From Agelaius tricolor (Eukaryota; Chordata; Aves; Passeriformes; Icteridae), in assembly GCA_023055355.1 (NCBI GenBank), contig JALJCS010000001.1:50225381-50289380 (forward strand): a stretch of DNA of 64,000 nt, read 5' to 3'. This document shows positions 48,501 through 62,700 of the stretch, piece by piece (the stretch's first letter is position 1; each line of letters begins with the position of its first letter). The translations under genes were made by a program, and so were the position numbers. The notes under the pieces are model-generated. The model did no database searches and was not told where the DNA came from. It was given only the letters and a program-made list of their open reading frames with translations.

Positions 48501-51500
48501 AACAATAGCAAGCACATATTGTTGGCAGTCTTTGGGTGTGAAACTAATTATGATAAATCTGAAATGGTAAGTGTCTGGTGTTTTGAAAAAAATTATATTG
48601 GGAAGGGAAACCCACCTCAAATTCATTCATACTGATGTGAGAGGAAAAAGACAAGGCTTTATTGATAGTTTATTGTATAATAAAAGCCTTTGAAGAATGG
48701 GTAGAGATGAAGCTTTCTTGGATGTGCAGAATAGCTTTCAATAAAATAAATATATTTCACACCTGTCCTATTTATTGCTGCTGATAAGATTAGAGAATTA
48801 TGATTGCTAAAGAATTTCTTCTTGGAATCTATCAAACATTTCAGACTGTTTTGTTCAGGGAATATGCTGTCTTTCAAGGACTAGGATGTGAAATCATCTG
48901 AAGATATTTGAAGATGCCCTATGGTATAGGAGGGATTTTTCCAGTAGGTTTTTTTTTTTTACTGTATGTAATGTTAATATCCATAGAAAAATTCTCATAG
49001 TATTGCTCCAGTATAGATTAGATGATACAGGATTTCACATGAGCTAAAATTTACTTTTTTTAGCTGAAAATATTATAAGACTTAGAACATAAAATCTCTG
49101 AGAAAATAAATGAAGGAAAGACACTTGGACTAAACACTGAGGAAAAATGTAGAATAGTTGGCTTTGATCTCCTCTGGCTCCCTCCACCCTCTCATAAATG
49201 CAGTGAAAACATTTGTACTCTATGACTACTGGTCTTTTTATGATTATGCACATTTTCTGAGGATTGTAAGTAGTGCTACAAAGGTTATTGGCAAAGGTGC
49301 TTCTTTTTCCAGCGCCTCGAAGTTGTGAAAGAAAGTCAAATAACAACCTATGTACTACTCTGGTTTAGCTATGTATGCTCTTCTTTGAGAAGCTCATATT
49401 AAAGAGAAAGAAAATCTGATATCCTTTTATATCTGCTAGACAAGGAATTGCTGAAGGCAATTTAGTGATTTGCTAAAACCCAGTTCTGTTTCTCCATTCT
49501 TCACTAATGTCTCTCGATATTTGTGTGTAGTGTAGTATTTTTCCTTTTTATGTGTTAGCATGTTGAGGATGGATTACAGGGCTTACTTCTTACTTATTGT
49601 CACATATATATTCCATTTTAGAAAGTGTATATTAACTTCAATTTCTTGCACTTTCTGCCTGTTCCACTTCAGGTATTTACCTGACTACAGGAAAAAAAAT
49701 TTTAAGTGAATTTTTGCATCTAGTTTTTAGAAGTGTGTTGGTGTCTGCTGAATTTCCCACAGCCTGACATGAGTGTCCTAGGAGTGCTGGGTGTCATTGC
49801 TTGTTTTTAGGAGACAGAGTTCTGAGGCTGTTAGATCAAGTTCTTGGATACATGTGATTTTTACAAGTTGTAACTTCCAACTCTGTTTCTGATCTGAATT
49901 GTCAGGACTCCTCAGTAATAATGCAAACAGAATAGCATATCCTTTTAGTAGTGGTAGGATCCTGCCTGCCTGAGTTTGTTTTCATTCTTCACCATTGCCA
50001 ACAACTTTGATTTTTCACTGACCACAGTGGTTCCTGCAGTATCTGTGGACTTTGCAGTATCTGAATGCAGATGCAGTCATTCAGTTTCTGAAAATGAAAG
50101 ATGTGGGAACAGAGACTGCTGCCTCTGCCCCAGGAGCCTGAGGGTGTGCTGCATCTGCTGTTCCTTCTGTGGAAGGCTCAGAACAACCTGTTCTTTTCTT
50201 CTTGTTACTCCCAACACCTCCCCAAAGCAACACATTTACTTTTCTGGTCCCCAGTGATGATGCCAGTTACTGAGATTGGGAAGTGAGGTCACAGAATCAC
50301 AGAGGGGATCAAAGAATGGGAAGGTGACCAGGTCACCCCCAGAACCTTGTTCCCATTTGCATAGAGTGGAAATTACTTTCCCCTTTTATTATACAAATGG
50401 AAAGTCAGTTCACAAAAATCAGATTCCTTTTTTCAGGTGGAAAAGCAGGGCAGACTGTTCATCTCCTCTGTGGGGACTGACCACATGTAGCCACTACCTC
50501 CACTGGCCTTTGTGCACAAGATCTCTCGGTGTCCAGGGCTGGTGGGACACCTGGAGATGGGCCAGCAAATCTCAGAGCAACTGCAGGAGCCAACACAGGT
50601 ACTGAAGACACCCAGTACTTGATATCTGAGATCTAGGAATAACTGTTCTTCCTATATCTAGGGGAAAAAACCCAACAAACATTTGCAGAGCTTCATCTCA
50701 TAAAGACTGAGAGAATAGGAACATCTCATAGTGAAACAACTGATCTGAAGTATGAACTCACAGCTGCAGTGTACTAAACAAATAAGATGGTGATGGAAGA
50801 ATTGGTTTATTTTTCTCTATACCAATCCCTTCCTACTTCAATGGACCATGTTGCGTTCTGGCGAAAGACTTACTCAGCTGCTTGGTGTTGGGGAGGAATA
50901 AACCAGGAGGCTCACTTTAAGGTAAACTGGAATGTATGTCCTTTGGTAAGACACTAGGCACACTTCTGTCATCTGGTAAAATTTTAATCAATGTTTTTCA
51001 TCATATGGTTGATACAGGATCTGTGCTTGGATAGCTGTGAGTACAGTGTGCATTAATTACCTTGCTACACTTGTGTGGGAACTAATGGAGTACAGCGTTT
51101 CTCCCAGTAATTTACATCTGGTGTTAGAGCCTGCTCCAAAACATTAGTCAGTTCTACAACTACAGACAGAATTTTATTGTTTTCTTCAGTAATGTGATAA
51201 TGGTAAGCTGATTCTTACAAATCTTCATGGACTTTCTCATCAGTGTAGAACCAAATTAAAATTTAACTTTTTCAAAATTTCCAAGTGTTACGTGTTTCAC
51301 TGGCTCAGTCAGTCAGCCAAATATTTGAGTAAAGAAGGTGGAAGTTTTCTATCACAGTTTCAGAACTGCTCTTCTGTAATAATTTAAAATCTAATTTACA
51401 GAACCTTTATATTAGATATCATTTGGAAGTAGAGTCTAACTAGTTAAGATTATTTTCATACAGGTCTTGATTTTTCCTTGCTAATCCTTAGTTTCTGAAT

Positions 51501-54500
51501 ATCCTGTTAAGGTAGATTTTAGGAAAAACGAAACCTTTTTTCGAATATTGCTTCAAGTTACACTCAATGTTTATTCAAAACCAATCTGTTTTGAAGAAAA
51601 AGAGAGTAACCTTACTGTTTTCTCTCTTATGTCTTTCAATTCCCAGAACAACAACAAAAACCTCCCCACCAAATGCAAAATAAAAAGGAAAAAAAAACCA
51701 AAACACTTTGCTTGGTATGAATTGCACAAGAGTATGAGTCGAGAAATACTTCTTATGTGTCTTCACATGCACATGCCAAAAGGTCTCTGCCAGAGCTATT
51801 CTCTATTGGAATTTACAGGGGGTTGTGAAGAGCAAATACTGAAGCACTGTCTTGCTTTTTCTCCTTTAAAATACTATTTGAGGAGGAGCCTGAGGAGCTG
51901 GATTGCTCAGAAAAGGATCTGTTTAATATCTAAGATAGAACTCCTGGGTTGCTAAACTGTAATTGAAAGGTAAATTTTGAGAGAAAACAAAATTAAATTA
52001 CTATTTGCATAGTTTATTGTTCCTTTGGGATTTATAAAAACATCCCCAGTAGTCTTTGCCTCCACCCAAAAAAACTATCTTTGTTGAATTACAAGTTTTA
52101 GATTGCAGTTTTCTCTTCTTTCTGAAAGACTTGAGCAATTATTTGAATTCCCTAAGAGTATGTTAAAACACAGGAGACAAAAGCCTCAGCTTCTGTTTTC
52201 AGTCCTGGTTGTGGAGAAAGGCAGTATTGCAGCGTATGCTGTCCATTGGAGGACCAGGCATTTCTCATGTAAAAACAACTGAAATGTTGTGAGCATTTTT
52301 GATGCTGTTTTGGTTTTATTGTTTTTCTGTATTAACTAAAAACAAGGATGAAATGCATGGGGCTTTTAGTGGAAACTTCAAATATGAAGTTAACCTTACA
52401 GTTAAAAAATTAAATATATTTACTAATGACCCTTCTTAAAGGATGAAGTAATTGGAAGACATTAAGTAGGAAGATAGTACTGTGTGTCTTGGCTTCCAGA
52501 AAGGGTATGATGCCAGCCTGCTCTGGACTGCCAACATCCCAAAAAGCTTCCTCACTGGCTCCCTTCACCGTGGGTTGCCTGTATATGTCTCCTGGTTCTT
52601 GATGCTGACGCAGTAAATAAAACTTTGGCAAGGTTTATGCCACAATGGGCCTGAATTGCAGATAGTCTCTAGGTGTAGTTCCAGTGTAGTTGTTCATAAA
52701 TTGAGACTGCTGGGTTGGGCCAGTTAGCAAATGAATCATTTGTACAGTTTTTACAATGTTAATTCATGGTTTTGTCCATTCATGGTGGTTTCAGAAGCTT
52801 ATTAATCAAATATGTATTGATGCAGATGTGGAGCAGTGTATCTGAAAACCAGGTTTTCTCCTGACTTCTTGTGGAAGTAGGTATAGAGTAGGAGGGAGGA
52901 GGAAAATGCTTTCTCTCCCCTGCTCTGTCTGTTCTCCTCAGCAAGGGGCCCAGCAGAATCTATTTATTTTTAGGGCAAGATAGGATTTCCCTCTCTTTGG
53001 GTATGCTTGGCCTTTTTTCACAAAGGGCAACGTTCAGTGCGGGTTCCTTATGGGACATTGTTGTTTGTCAAAGTGAAATCAACAAAGGTCCTTGAGAGGG
53101 GGTCTGGTTATGGTTATGGTAACCATCCTTTCTGCATACCTTGCTGGTTGCTCTTCCTTTCAGATGATAAAGTTTTGCAGTTTATGGAATAAAGAGCTGG
53201 AGTGGATCTCAGCTAAAGTGGAACCCATTGCTAACCCCCAAGCTAATATTTGTCTAAAGAAGTTGGGTGAAGACTCCCTGGCAGCAGCTTGGCCATTTGC
53301 TGGGCTCAGTGGAGCTCTGGTTGCCAGCACATGGCTTGGCCAAGAGGCCCAGATGCATCTTGAACCTGCTGCTGCTGCTTTGTGTCATGGTCAGGGCTCA
53401 GCCATCCCAGGAAACACAAAACCACGTTCTGGGGAAATAACCAGACTTAGCCCATGGGAAGCACCTAATTAGATGGGTTTATCAGGTGTTTTGTAATTAC
53501 AGAAATACATAGATAATTGTTTTCCTTTCAGCCAGCTTGTGCTTACCTCTCTTAAGAATGTGCCATGGAGAAAAAAGGTAAACTGCTATTTAAGTGTACT
53601 TTAGACTGTAGATATTTAAGGCAACTGAGCCATAACAGTGAACAGTGCACAGAGACTACGCTAATGTTTGAGTAACATGAGATTGATCCAGAGCTTTTTC
53701 TTTTGCCACCCTTTTCTGAAGTTTTAAAATTTAAATGCATAGTAACAAGCAAGAATGATCCAGATGAGTGATCTGTTTAATTGTAAGAGGTAGCATATTT
53801 GCTAAATTATAGCCAGATTAGGATTCTGCATTTGATGATTTGGGTGTGGTGGTTTTTGGTGGGGGTTTTTTTTTTGTTTGATTTTTTTTTAGATCCAGTG
53901 AATTATTTGAAAAATACAGTGTACAAAACAGGAAGAGAAAAGTATTTTCCAAACAGTAGATCAGTTAAGCTCAGCTTCCACTTGATGCAGCTTTGTTCTT
54001 GTGTCTTTCATCAAAATGTAACAGGTTCCATCCTGAATAGTTATGTTAAATACATATGCTATCTTTTTATTTAAAAAATACTTTATGATTAAGAAGTATT
54101 GCATGATAAGACGTAGACTAGCCCAGGACTAGCTCAAGAAATAATCACCTTGAATAAACAAATAATGCTGGGTTTACCTTATCACTAAAAACCAGTGATT
54201 ATTTTGGACAAAGTTCTCTTGCCTCATTGATCAATAATTCACTGAGTTATGGAGGTATTTATATGTTCCATTTGGTACTAGACCAAATTTAAAAAATAAA
54301 TAAGAAGATTTACAGTTATTTACTGTAGATACTTCTTTTGAATTCAAAAGAGAAGAATTTATTGCAATATATAATGTACAAAAAGAATTCAAATTATTAA
54401 CCTCAAGACATCTGTTCCTGCAGTCTCTCATATAGATAAAGCTTTTAATCAGAGCAGAGCTTCAGGTTGTGAGTAAAGTTTTCTCCTGCAATATGTACCA

Positions 54501-54753
54501 GGCACCTCCCAGTGCTGCCAAGCCAGTGCTCAGTGCTTCCTTTTCCTCCTTCTCCCTGACATTGCTCTCTCCAGCCATGAAGACCCTTGGGGTAGCCCTG
54601 TGGTGAAGAAAAAGTGGCCAGTGCTGCTGGGCTGGATTTTACTGGAGCACTGCACAGCACTCCAGCCTCAAGAGAGGGCAGTGAGCAGAGGGGAGGCTGA
54701 ATTACTGCTGGTCAGAGGCAGGGAAGAAGGGTCACTTAAGAGTTAGGGATACG

Positions 54754-54783
54754 TTTATATATATATATATATTTATATTTATA

Positions 54784-54824
<41 letters not shown>
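54754..54824. repeat. Compound TA / TG microsatellite
   Basis: A TA run at 54756-54771 passes through TTATATT units into an uninterrupted (TG) run at 54786-54824. The frame that reads through it as repeated Cys-Val is an artefact. Confidence 0.95.
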
Positions 54825-54827
<3 letters not shown>

Positions 54828-56743
54828 TATAATGCAGAGCAGAGTTGGAAAAGAGGAGATGAAGAACATGCAGAGACTGACAAAGAAGGATCATCCTGTG
54901 GTCAATGCAGAAGATTGAGACAACTTGAGTTTATTGTGCCTCATTCACCTCCAGTGTTGTACTGCTGCACCTTGAAGGGTTGTGCAGGCACCACAGGTTA
55001 GATATGGTGAGACAGACTGAATCAGCAGAGACTCAGTCTCCTCGTGTGAGGGAAATGGCAGCCATGCAATTTCAGCACAAAAATCAGAGGAGAGCAAATT
55101 CAGAGGGTCTTGTGCTTTTCCTGCTTGGCTCCACAGGCTGCTGTTCTGTGAAAAGTGTTGATAGACTTGAGGTTTTGGCTAATGTTAGGTGTTTCAAAAG
55201 TAGTCAATGGCAATGGCTGTATTACTACTTATGGTTTTAAACGTGTGTCTTTTGTAGTTTAATGGGAAAGACAGGGTGGAGAAATCTTGTGGGCAAAGCT
55301 GTGGAAATAGAGGGAAATTTTCTTAAGTGTCACGTTAAAGAGTTGAAAGCATATTTTGATTTAATGGCACCAGTAAACCCCTCTGCATTCATTTTCTATT
55401 GTGTTGTCTAACTTAGCTGTTGGTTGCAAAAAAAGCAGAGATAATTAGTGTTTGAACTGTGGTAATGTAGAAACCAGGACCAGAACTGCAGGTAGAAAAT
55501 GCTGTGGAACCGCTGAGGCCCTGCATTAGAGAACTCGCTGTCTACTCAGAACAAACAAAACACAGAAGTGGAAAATTGAGGCATGGAAAGAAAAGTTTGT
55601 TCCATAAGAAACCAGGAAATGAGCTCAGGGCTTATGATTATCATCCTGTGTGTTATTTCCAAGCATGCCTTCTCTTTCTCAGAAACAAAAAATACTAATA
55701 CCAAATTACTGAACATTTAAAAAAATGTTCTATTCCACTTTAGAATGAGCAGCATTTTTTCATTAATATTTATGTCATTATATCAACTGTTATTTTACAT
55801 AAATTAGTTATATATAATATATCAAATTTTAAGCAATGGCTCTGCTAGATTTACATGGATTGTGATATCAAATGTTTCCTGCTTGCCAACATAATAGTGC
55901 CTTAGGAGAAAATGAGACACATACCTTGTGGTTCAGTCAGTGCAACCCATTATGTGTCTATACTTTATGTGTGTATACATGTAAGTTCTTGAAGAACTTG
56001 CAGAACAAAAATAAAAAGTTATTTTAAGAGTCCCTTAACAAATATTATTGGTGGGTGAGAAATGAGAATGCAGAAATGTAAAGCAGATTTGGTTGAATAA
56101 ATGATGGACAATTAGCTTTCTGCAGAAAATGACTCTGTTTTTCAACTGCAAAACCCTCACTGGTGGATTCAATGAGTCCAATTGTGTTCTCACACTAGTA
56201 GCATTTAAAGCATTAACAATGTTCAAGTCAGAAATCCATATAATAAAATAAGATGTAGATGTTTGAAATAATTCAGTTTGAAGTTACAATACATAGGCAA
56301 ATACAAAAGGGTCTCTGAAAAAGTGTCTGTATCTAGAATGCTATTACAGTTAAGAAAATGTAATTTGTATTCAGGATAACTTAGGGTTTTGATGTATTCA
56401 TAAGAGAAGAAAATCCTTATCTTTGGGGAATGGCAACAGAAATAGCTTCACCTATTGCACTCTGCATAGAGATTTGAATTCTATATCTCTTTTTGGCATT
56501 GGTCTTAGAAAAAACAGATCTTTTTCTTTTATACAAAATGAAAGCCTAATGACTTGGAATTGGGAGTGTAGATGTCTTAGAAGTTTGTTATTAAATACAT
56601 GTTTATTTCAGTAGTTGAGAGCCTGGCTGAAGATTAGAATCACAAAATTTCAAATTGAATAAGTAATAATGTTCTTTTATTTATGCTGCAATTTACTTGG
56701 GAGAAGGATGGGAGTAGCATGACAGTAGGATTTTATGTTCAAA

Positions 56744-56762
56744 GTTGCCATGGTAATGCAAC
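56744..56762. promoter_or_regulatory. X-box-like site (RFX family)
   Basis: GTTGCCATGGTAATGCAAC has RFX half-site features: GTTGCC on the left and, in palindromic relation, GCAAC on the right, around a CCATGG core. The segment GTTGCCATGGTAAT is one base from the GTNRCC-RGYAAC pattern. A further half-site-like GTTGCTAAG lies 10 bases downstream at 56772. Activity in vivo is not shown. Confidence 0.35.
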
Positions 56763-59700
56763 CTACTACCTGTTGCTAAGACTATGCTGTAGCTGTTATT
56801 ACTTTTATTACAGCTTTTTATCCTTTAGTTTTTAAGGTGTTTGTTACAATTCAATTTCATTTTTAGGAAAACCAGTAAGCTTTGCCATTTGCCAGGAGGG
56901 CTCTTTAGTAAAAGCAGTGATAGCAATGCAAGAACCTGATTCTACTGACATGGCTCCTGTCCTCTAATGCAGAGACATTTACAAACCATCAAACCATGTA
57001 GGAAGACAAGATTATCAAGACAGTTCAGTGCCCTATCTATATTAACATCCACTTTTCCCTGTAAAGTCAGTGATCAATATTTGGAGACAGAAATGCCCCA
57101 CCAATAACACCATACAAAACATACAAACAGGTGGTTCCTAGGATCCTTGGAGGATCCTGTCTGCTTCAGAATATCCCAGGACCTCTGTTACTGTGCCAAC
57201 CCTGCTGAGCAGCAGCAGTATGGTAAGCCTGAAGTCAGCCAGAGTGCTTCCATTTGGGATCCCAGCTGTGAGACTCTCAAGATACCATTAGCCCCTCTAG
57301 ATAGTAGATGGCTTGGTCTTTACAATACACTGCAAGGAAAATATATACCAAAGTCAAGATGGTTGTCTAAACCATGCCTTTCAAGTATGGAGGTGGTGAT
57401 AGATGACTTCTGCTCTTGAAATGCTGTATTTATACAGCATTCTCTCTTGTTGGATTCTTGTTTTCAAGACCTGTCTCCTGGTCTTATTTCTATAACTCCC
57501 TATCCTTTCCTGCTAGACAACAACATTGTCTATCTTTTTATGTGCATGTGAAAGCCATTGGCTGAATTTTTCAAAATTTGTACTGGCAAGTACCTTCCTA
57601 TATCTGAATCTCTCCTGTTTTCAAGAGGAAAAGTTCCTAATTAAGCAGGCTGTGCAAATTGCCCATTCTTATGCTCCTCTCTGTATTCGTGTCCAGTGGT
57701 TTAGCACTTAATGTAAACTTTTATATAAACTTTCGTATTTTATCTAGAAAATACTGAAAGTTAAGTAGATAGCATGCAGTAGAATCAAAGAGGTAAGTTA
57801 TTGTGTTTTATCCAGAACAGTACTCCGATGGCTGTTGCATAACAGGTGCTGTTTTTTGTTTAACCTGAGCTGTGGGATAATATTACACTGTACGAGTGTA
57901 CACAGTACATATGTGTTTTGAGGGTGTGCCTACATTGGTGTGAACTAAAGGTGCATGTATCTGTTCTGTTTCTTACCAAATAGTCCCAGGGATAATCACA
58001 GTTAAAGGCATACAGCTAAGGGGTTTGGTGTGGTCTCAGTTTTCTGAATACAGTCCTCAAGGGTGAGGTCTTGGATTCTTCCCTCCTCATACTCTGCTTT
58101 ATAATCGTGGCACCTAATTTAGGAAAAGGGTCTTAGACTCCATCTGCATCAGTCAGAAACATTTTGGGTCTTTGAAAATCTCTTTAAGCATTAGTCACTG
58201 GGCGGAGGCACCTACTTCACTCATTTAGACCTACGAGCTTGTGAAATACGTTTGACCTTGAGGCAATAATTCATAGTCCATTATCAAACTCAAAAACAAG
58301 TGAAAGAATTGCCAGTGCAATATAACACATTGATGTTTTGGAAACCTACCTTTGTTAGCTCATGAAATGGAGGGTTGATGTCTGTCAATCGACTGTGGCC
58401 ACTTTTACAGTCAGATGTTAGTGTTGCTCTACATTTGCTCATGCAAGAGCAGATAGGTCTGTGAAGGGGGAAATGTGGGTGCTGCTTCAATATCTCAGTT
58501 GCTGATGACTGCTGTTTTCTGGTTCTCGATGGCAGTTTTTGCATCCTCTTGGTTTTCACATGTCTGCAAGAACTCTTTCCAAAGTCTGCAAGTTTTAAGA
58601 GCTATCCTTCAAGATTCGTCAGTTCAGTCTTTTCACCAGTCACTGGTGTCATATGATATGGTTGAAGAGAGGATTTCTGGAGTGTCTGTAAAATACTCAT
58701 TTAACTTGTTCATTTGTCAGAATGGACAGCTGTTAAAGGTTTGCCTGTGGATCCTTGGGTCTTCCTCTCTATCCAGGTAAGACATACCAGGAGAATTCCA
58801 GCATTGAGAAGGGTTTTATGAACAGATTGTCAGCTTCTCTTTCATGCATTTTACTAACTAGGAGTGATAGGGATTTACTGATAGGGAGTGGTGATGGTAC
58901 TGTATGGTTGGTTAAGATACAACTGTGGTATGGATTTTGGTCAGTAAAGGAGGGCAGAAATTAGTGCTGGCAGATAGAGTAAAGCAGTCTCAGTAGTTCT
59001 TGTTTAACATAAGAACAACCATGCGCTTCAGAATACTAAGAAAACAGAACATGCGTGAAGTGTCTCATCTGCAGCTGGAAAAGGAATTTTTAATAGCTGA
59101 ATGTCAAGTAATTGACTGGTAATAAATAAAAATAATTCATGCACAGGGTAGGACCACTACAAGGGAAATTAAATCATTTTCTGTGTTAAACACATTTACA
59201 AAACTGAACTACAGTTTCTACATCATCATTTTATGCTCTTTTAGTAAAAAGAAGTACCATCAATTACTTTCCTTTGCAGAGCATTTTGAAACAAAACTGC
59301 AGAATACATTGGATGAAATCAAAACTTATGAGCTCATTAGGACTACTACCAGAAATAGTAGAATCATCCAGCATACAGCATGGAAAAACTTACATTTTGG
59401 AATGTTTACATGCTTAAAAATTCAGTGCTTACAAATGAATGAAGTGAGGTGGCTGCTCCAGTTTCTCCTTCTGCAAAGGGGAGTCATCCTGAGTCTGTGA
59501 CCCTTAAATCAGTCTCTTTGTGTCTGTTCAGAGGAAATGGTTTTGTTCAGAAGATCTGATGCACATGAGAAATCTCTATAAAATGCCTTCAACAAAAAAG
59601 AATTTACAGTAACACTTATAGCACTAATACAACAGAATGAAAATAATCCAAACCAGCATGAATCACCATGAACAAGTATTAGATGTCTTCAAATAAAAAT

Positions 59701-62700
59701 ATAATTCCAGTAATTCTGGTACTCACTTTTAACATAGCTTTTCATTTGAGTTTGCTACTTTTAGAGAGCAATGCTTCTCTCTTTTAGAAACCTTTCCACT
59801 AGAACCAGATTGATGCTTAAAACATCATCAAGCCTTCTTCCTTCAGGTCAGAAATCCCAAGCCTTTTCATAACTGAAATAGTGGAGGTGCCATGGGCTCC
59901 ATGGAGTCCACAGGAGGCCTTACTACTGCCACTTGGTTTTCCATGAAAAGTTTTCAGCCACTGCAGTATGTACCCTGAACAGTCAACTTAAGAAATACTG
60001 GAATGAAGATTGTAAGAAAGCTTGACTGGCATAAATACTTGTAACCTCTTGTGAATTTGCTGTGGTATTCCAGATTTACCACATAGAGCTGTGTACTAAA
60101 TAGAATCAATAATTTGGTGGTTGGTCCTGACTTCTGCTGGATGAAGCTACTCTGTTGTTTTGTCACAGTTATGGGCCTGTTTTCTCTCCTAATTTGTTGT
60201 GCTTGCTCAGTGAAATTGAATCGCATGCTGTTTCAGGCAAGTCTTGGAGAAGTTGTTTTCCTCGGTGCAGATGGCTCTTTCCTCCAGATGTGAAAGGCAG
60301 TTAAGAGCTGCCTCATTTTTTTCTTAACCCTTCTGAACCATCTTGAAGTGCCCTTGATGCTATAGTAGTGCAGTGGTTCTTACCCTATAGATGATTTTCT
60401 TGTGCCTGTGATCTGTCATGTGTGTCACTCACAGCACTGGCTCCATAAGCACGTTGCTTTGGTTTATTTGGTTTGTGTTCTTGTTTGTTTTAACAACGAC
60501 AAAGTAAAATTCAAGAGCACAGCAGCCCCTGGGAGATCTCCCTGCTGGAAGCTCTTGTGGCAGCTCGGCACCAGTGAGGGTGCAGCCCCTGGTGTTTGCA
60601 GCTGCAGATGTTCCAGCCTTGCATCTTCAGCCCAGAGCAGTCAAGGAGAATCTGTACCCTGACCATTTCCCTTCACCCTGCCTGTTTCATTTGGGAACAC
60701 AATGAGCTGTCAAAATTTCCTGCTTTGTTACCACAGAATTCCTTCCTTTCTCTCTAAAAAGTATTATTTATGTAAAACTGCTAATTGCATAAATTGTCAG
60801 AACAACTGCTTAGCTTGATTTTTAAGGTGGAGACAAAGAGATGTAAAAGTCTGGTGGACTGATGAAAGTCAGCCTCAAAGTCATCTGCCAAAGCAAAAAA
60901 AATAGCATTGAGTGTATTGCCATGAACAGCCCAAATTAATGTGGCAAGTTGTATGTCTGGTGCAATCCCTTACTAAGATGTAATTAAAAGTAACAGGGAA
61001 GAATATAAATATTTTCCAAATACGTGAGCCAAGAAAAAATGGAGGAAGGGAGGTGTGGTTGATTTAGCCCACCACCACTTCCTAACTAATCTTTCTCTAA
61101 TGATGTAGAGAGAGACTAGGTGGCACCTGGTGAAGTATTTTGAAATAACAGATTCATGAGGTAGAGCTACCTGATAACATCTTTGACTCATGAGAAACTT
61201 GCCTTCCCTCAGGATAAAGTTAATAATCATATAAGAATATAAAGATTTTAGCAGCTTTTCCTAAGTCAGCAAGGATGCAGATTTATTCTGTATACAGGTT
61301 CCTGTAGTGCTAGAGACAGTCCAAAATTATATTGTCTGTAAAAAATTTAAAATTACACAAACAGCCAATTCTAATAATCACTAATTTGTCATGAGTTCCA
61401 TTCCTGGGGCTTGCTAGTTCAGTAAAACTCATTCACATTTCTTACTTATTCCATCAATAGCTCCATTGCTTTCCCTCTCTTTGCTGAAATTGCTTTGAAT
61501 AGTGTACATAAGCATCTAATTTGGCTAGTCTGTAGGTCTGTATGAGGCAGCAGGACCGTGGGAGGAAGCTGGGCTACCAGGAACATGAGGCATCTGGGCC
61601 ACAGAGCAGCTGGGACAGAAGAGGTGACAGCAGCGGTGAACTTAATTTAAAATAGCTGTAGCTATCAATACCTGGTATCTCCCAGCATTGTGTTATCCTT
61701 AAGGATTATTAGTGCTCTTCTGTGTCAAGATCATCAAGAAAAATTCTTTAGGACCATTCCCAGCATAAATTTTCTAAATATCATGGAGATTACGGAGTAA
61801 TTGTTCCCATGTAAAAGTTTTCTTTCGGTGCACTGTGTTACCTTCTTATTTTTAGTCTTCATTTGTTGCCCTCATCTCTTGCCTTCTCTTGGATGTTTAA
61901 TGAGGTTCATATTGTTGAATTGCACTACAGTATTGCTTTCTTTTACTTTTGTCTAACACTTAGTTATTTTATTTGAGGTAATTAAGTGTTTCGTATGGTC
62001 TACTTCTGGTAAGCCCACCTTATCTTTTCATCGGTGTTACAGTTGTCTACCTACCTTTAGTGTTCTCTCTTTAGTGTCCTCAAAATTTGGGCTCACACTT
62101 CTGAGATCAGAGTTAAGGAATCCTTTGATACATGACTGTATATGATTTTCTTTTTGTCTAGTACTATGGTACCTCCTCTGATTTGATAGATGCATTATTT
62201 CATGCCTAGAAAGAATATCAGTCTTTCTGGTTTTATAGTATCATATGTTTTGGGTGTTTTTTCAGATTTTTGGAGTCTGAATTTATCTTTTTTTGTTTTG
62301 TTTTTAATGTCTCTGCTGATACAGTCACAAGTGACATGTTTATTAGTGTGTAATGCAGGGGATTACTTGCAGATTCCTGTTAATTCATTGGTGCCTGCAG
62401 AAAAACAAAAGCGTTGGTCAAGGCATGCTCTGAATTCACACCTGTTCTTAATTTGCTGATGCCTGTATCAGCAGCAGGCTCAAGCCTGCCTGATTTTTTT
62501 GGGTTTATATCATGCGTACCATGTGCTTGCCATTTTTACTCTTTGTGCACACGTGAGCCAATCTGATGGGGTTACCTGTGGCAGAGAGCAGTGCTTTTAA
62601 GTCTGGGTGCTGCTTCGTGATCTCTGGCTTGTGGGTGCTGGTGAATCTTGCGTCGGTGTTCTACAAACTCTCCAGCTATTTGCCTCCACCCTTCTTCTCT

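Noticed and set aside
50283..50330. ACAGAATCACAG near 50290 as another CR1 end
   Set aside because: Only the short AGAATCACAG core matches; the following GGTTGGAAGGGACC block is absent.
51548..51955. 135-residue plus-strand frame
   Set aside because: It contains a Lys/Asn-rich segment from A-rich DNA, has no domain resemblance and lacks convincing splice borders.
53092..53472. 126-residue plus-strand frame with Ala/Gly-rich second half
   Set aside because: It looked protein-like at first, but no family is recognisable, the flanks have no matching splice sites, and the GC-richer base composition alone explains its length.
54789..55001. Frame starting with repeated Cys-Val
   Set aside because: It is a translation of the TG microsatellite and has no independent support.
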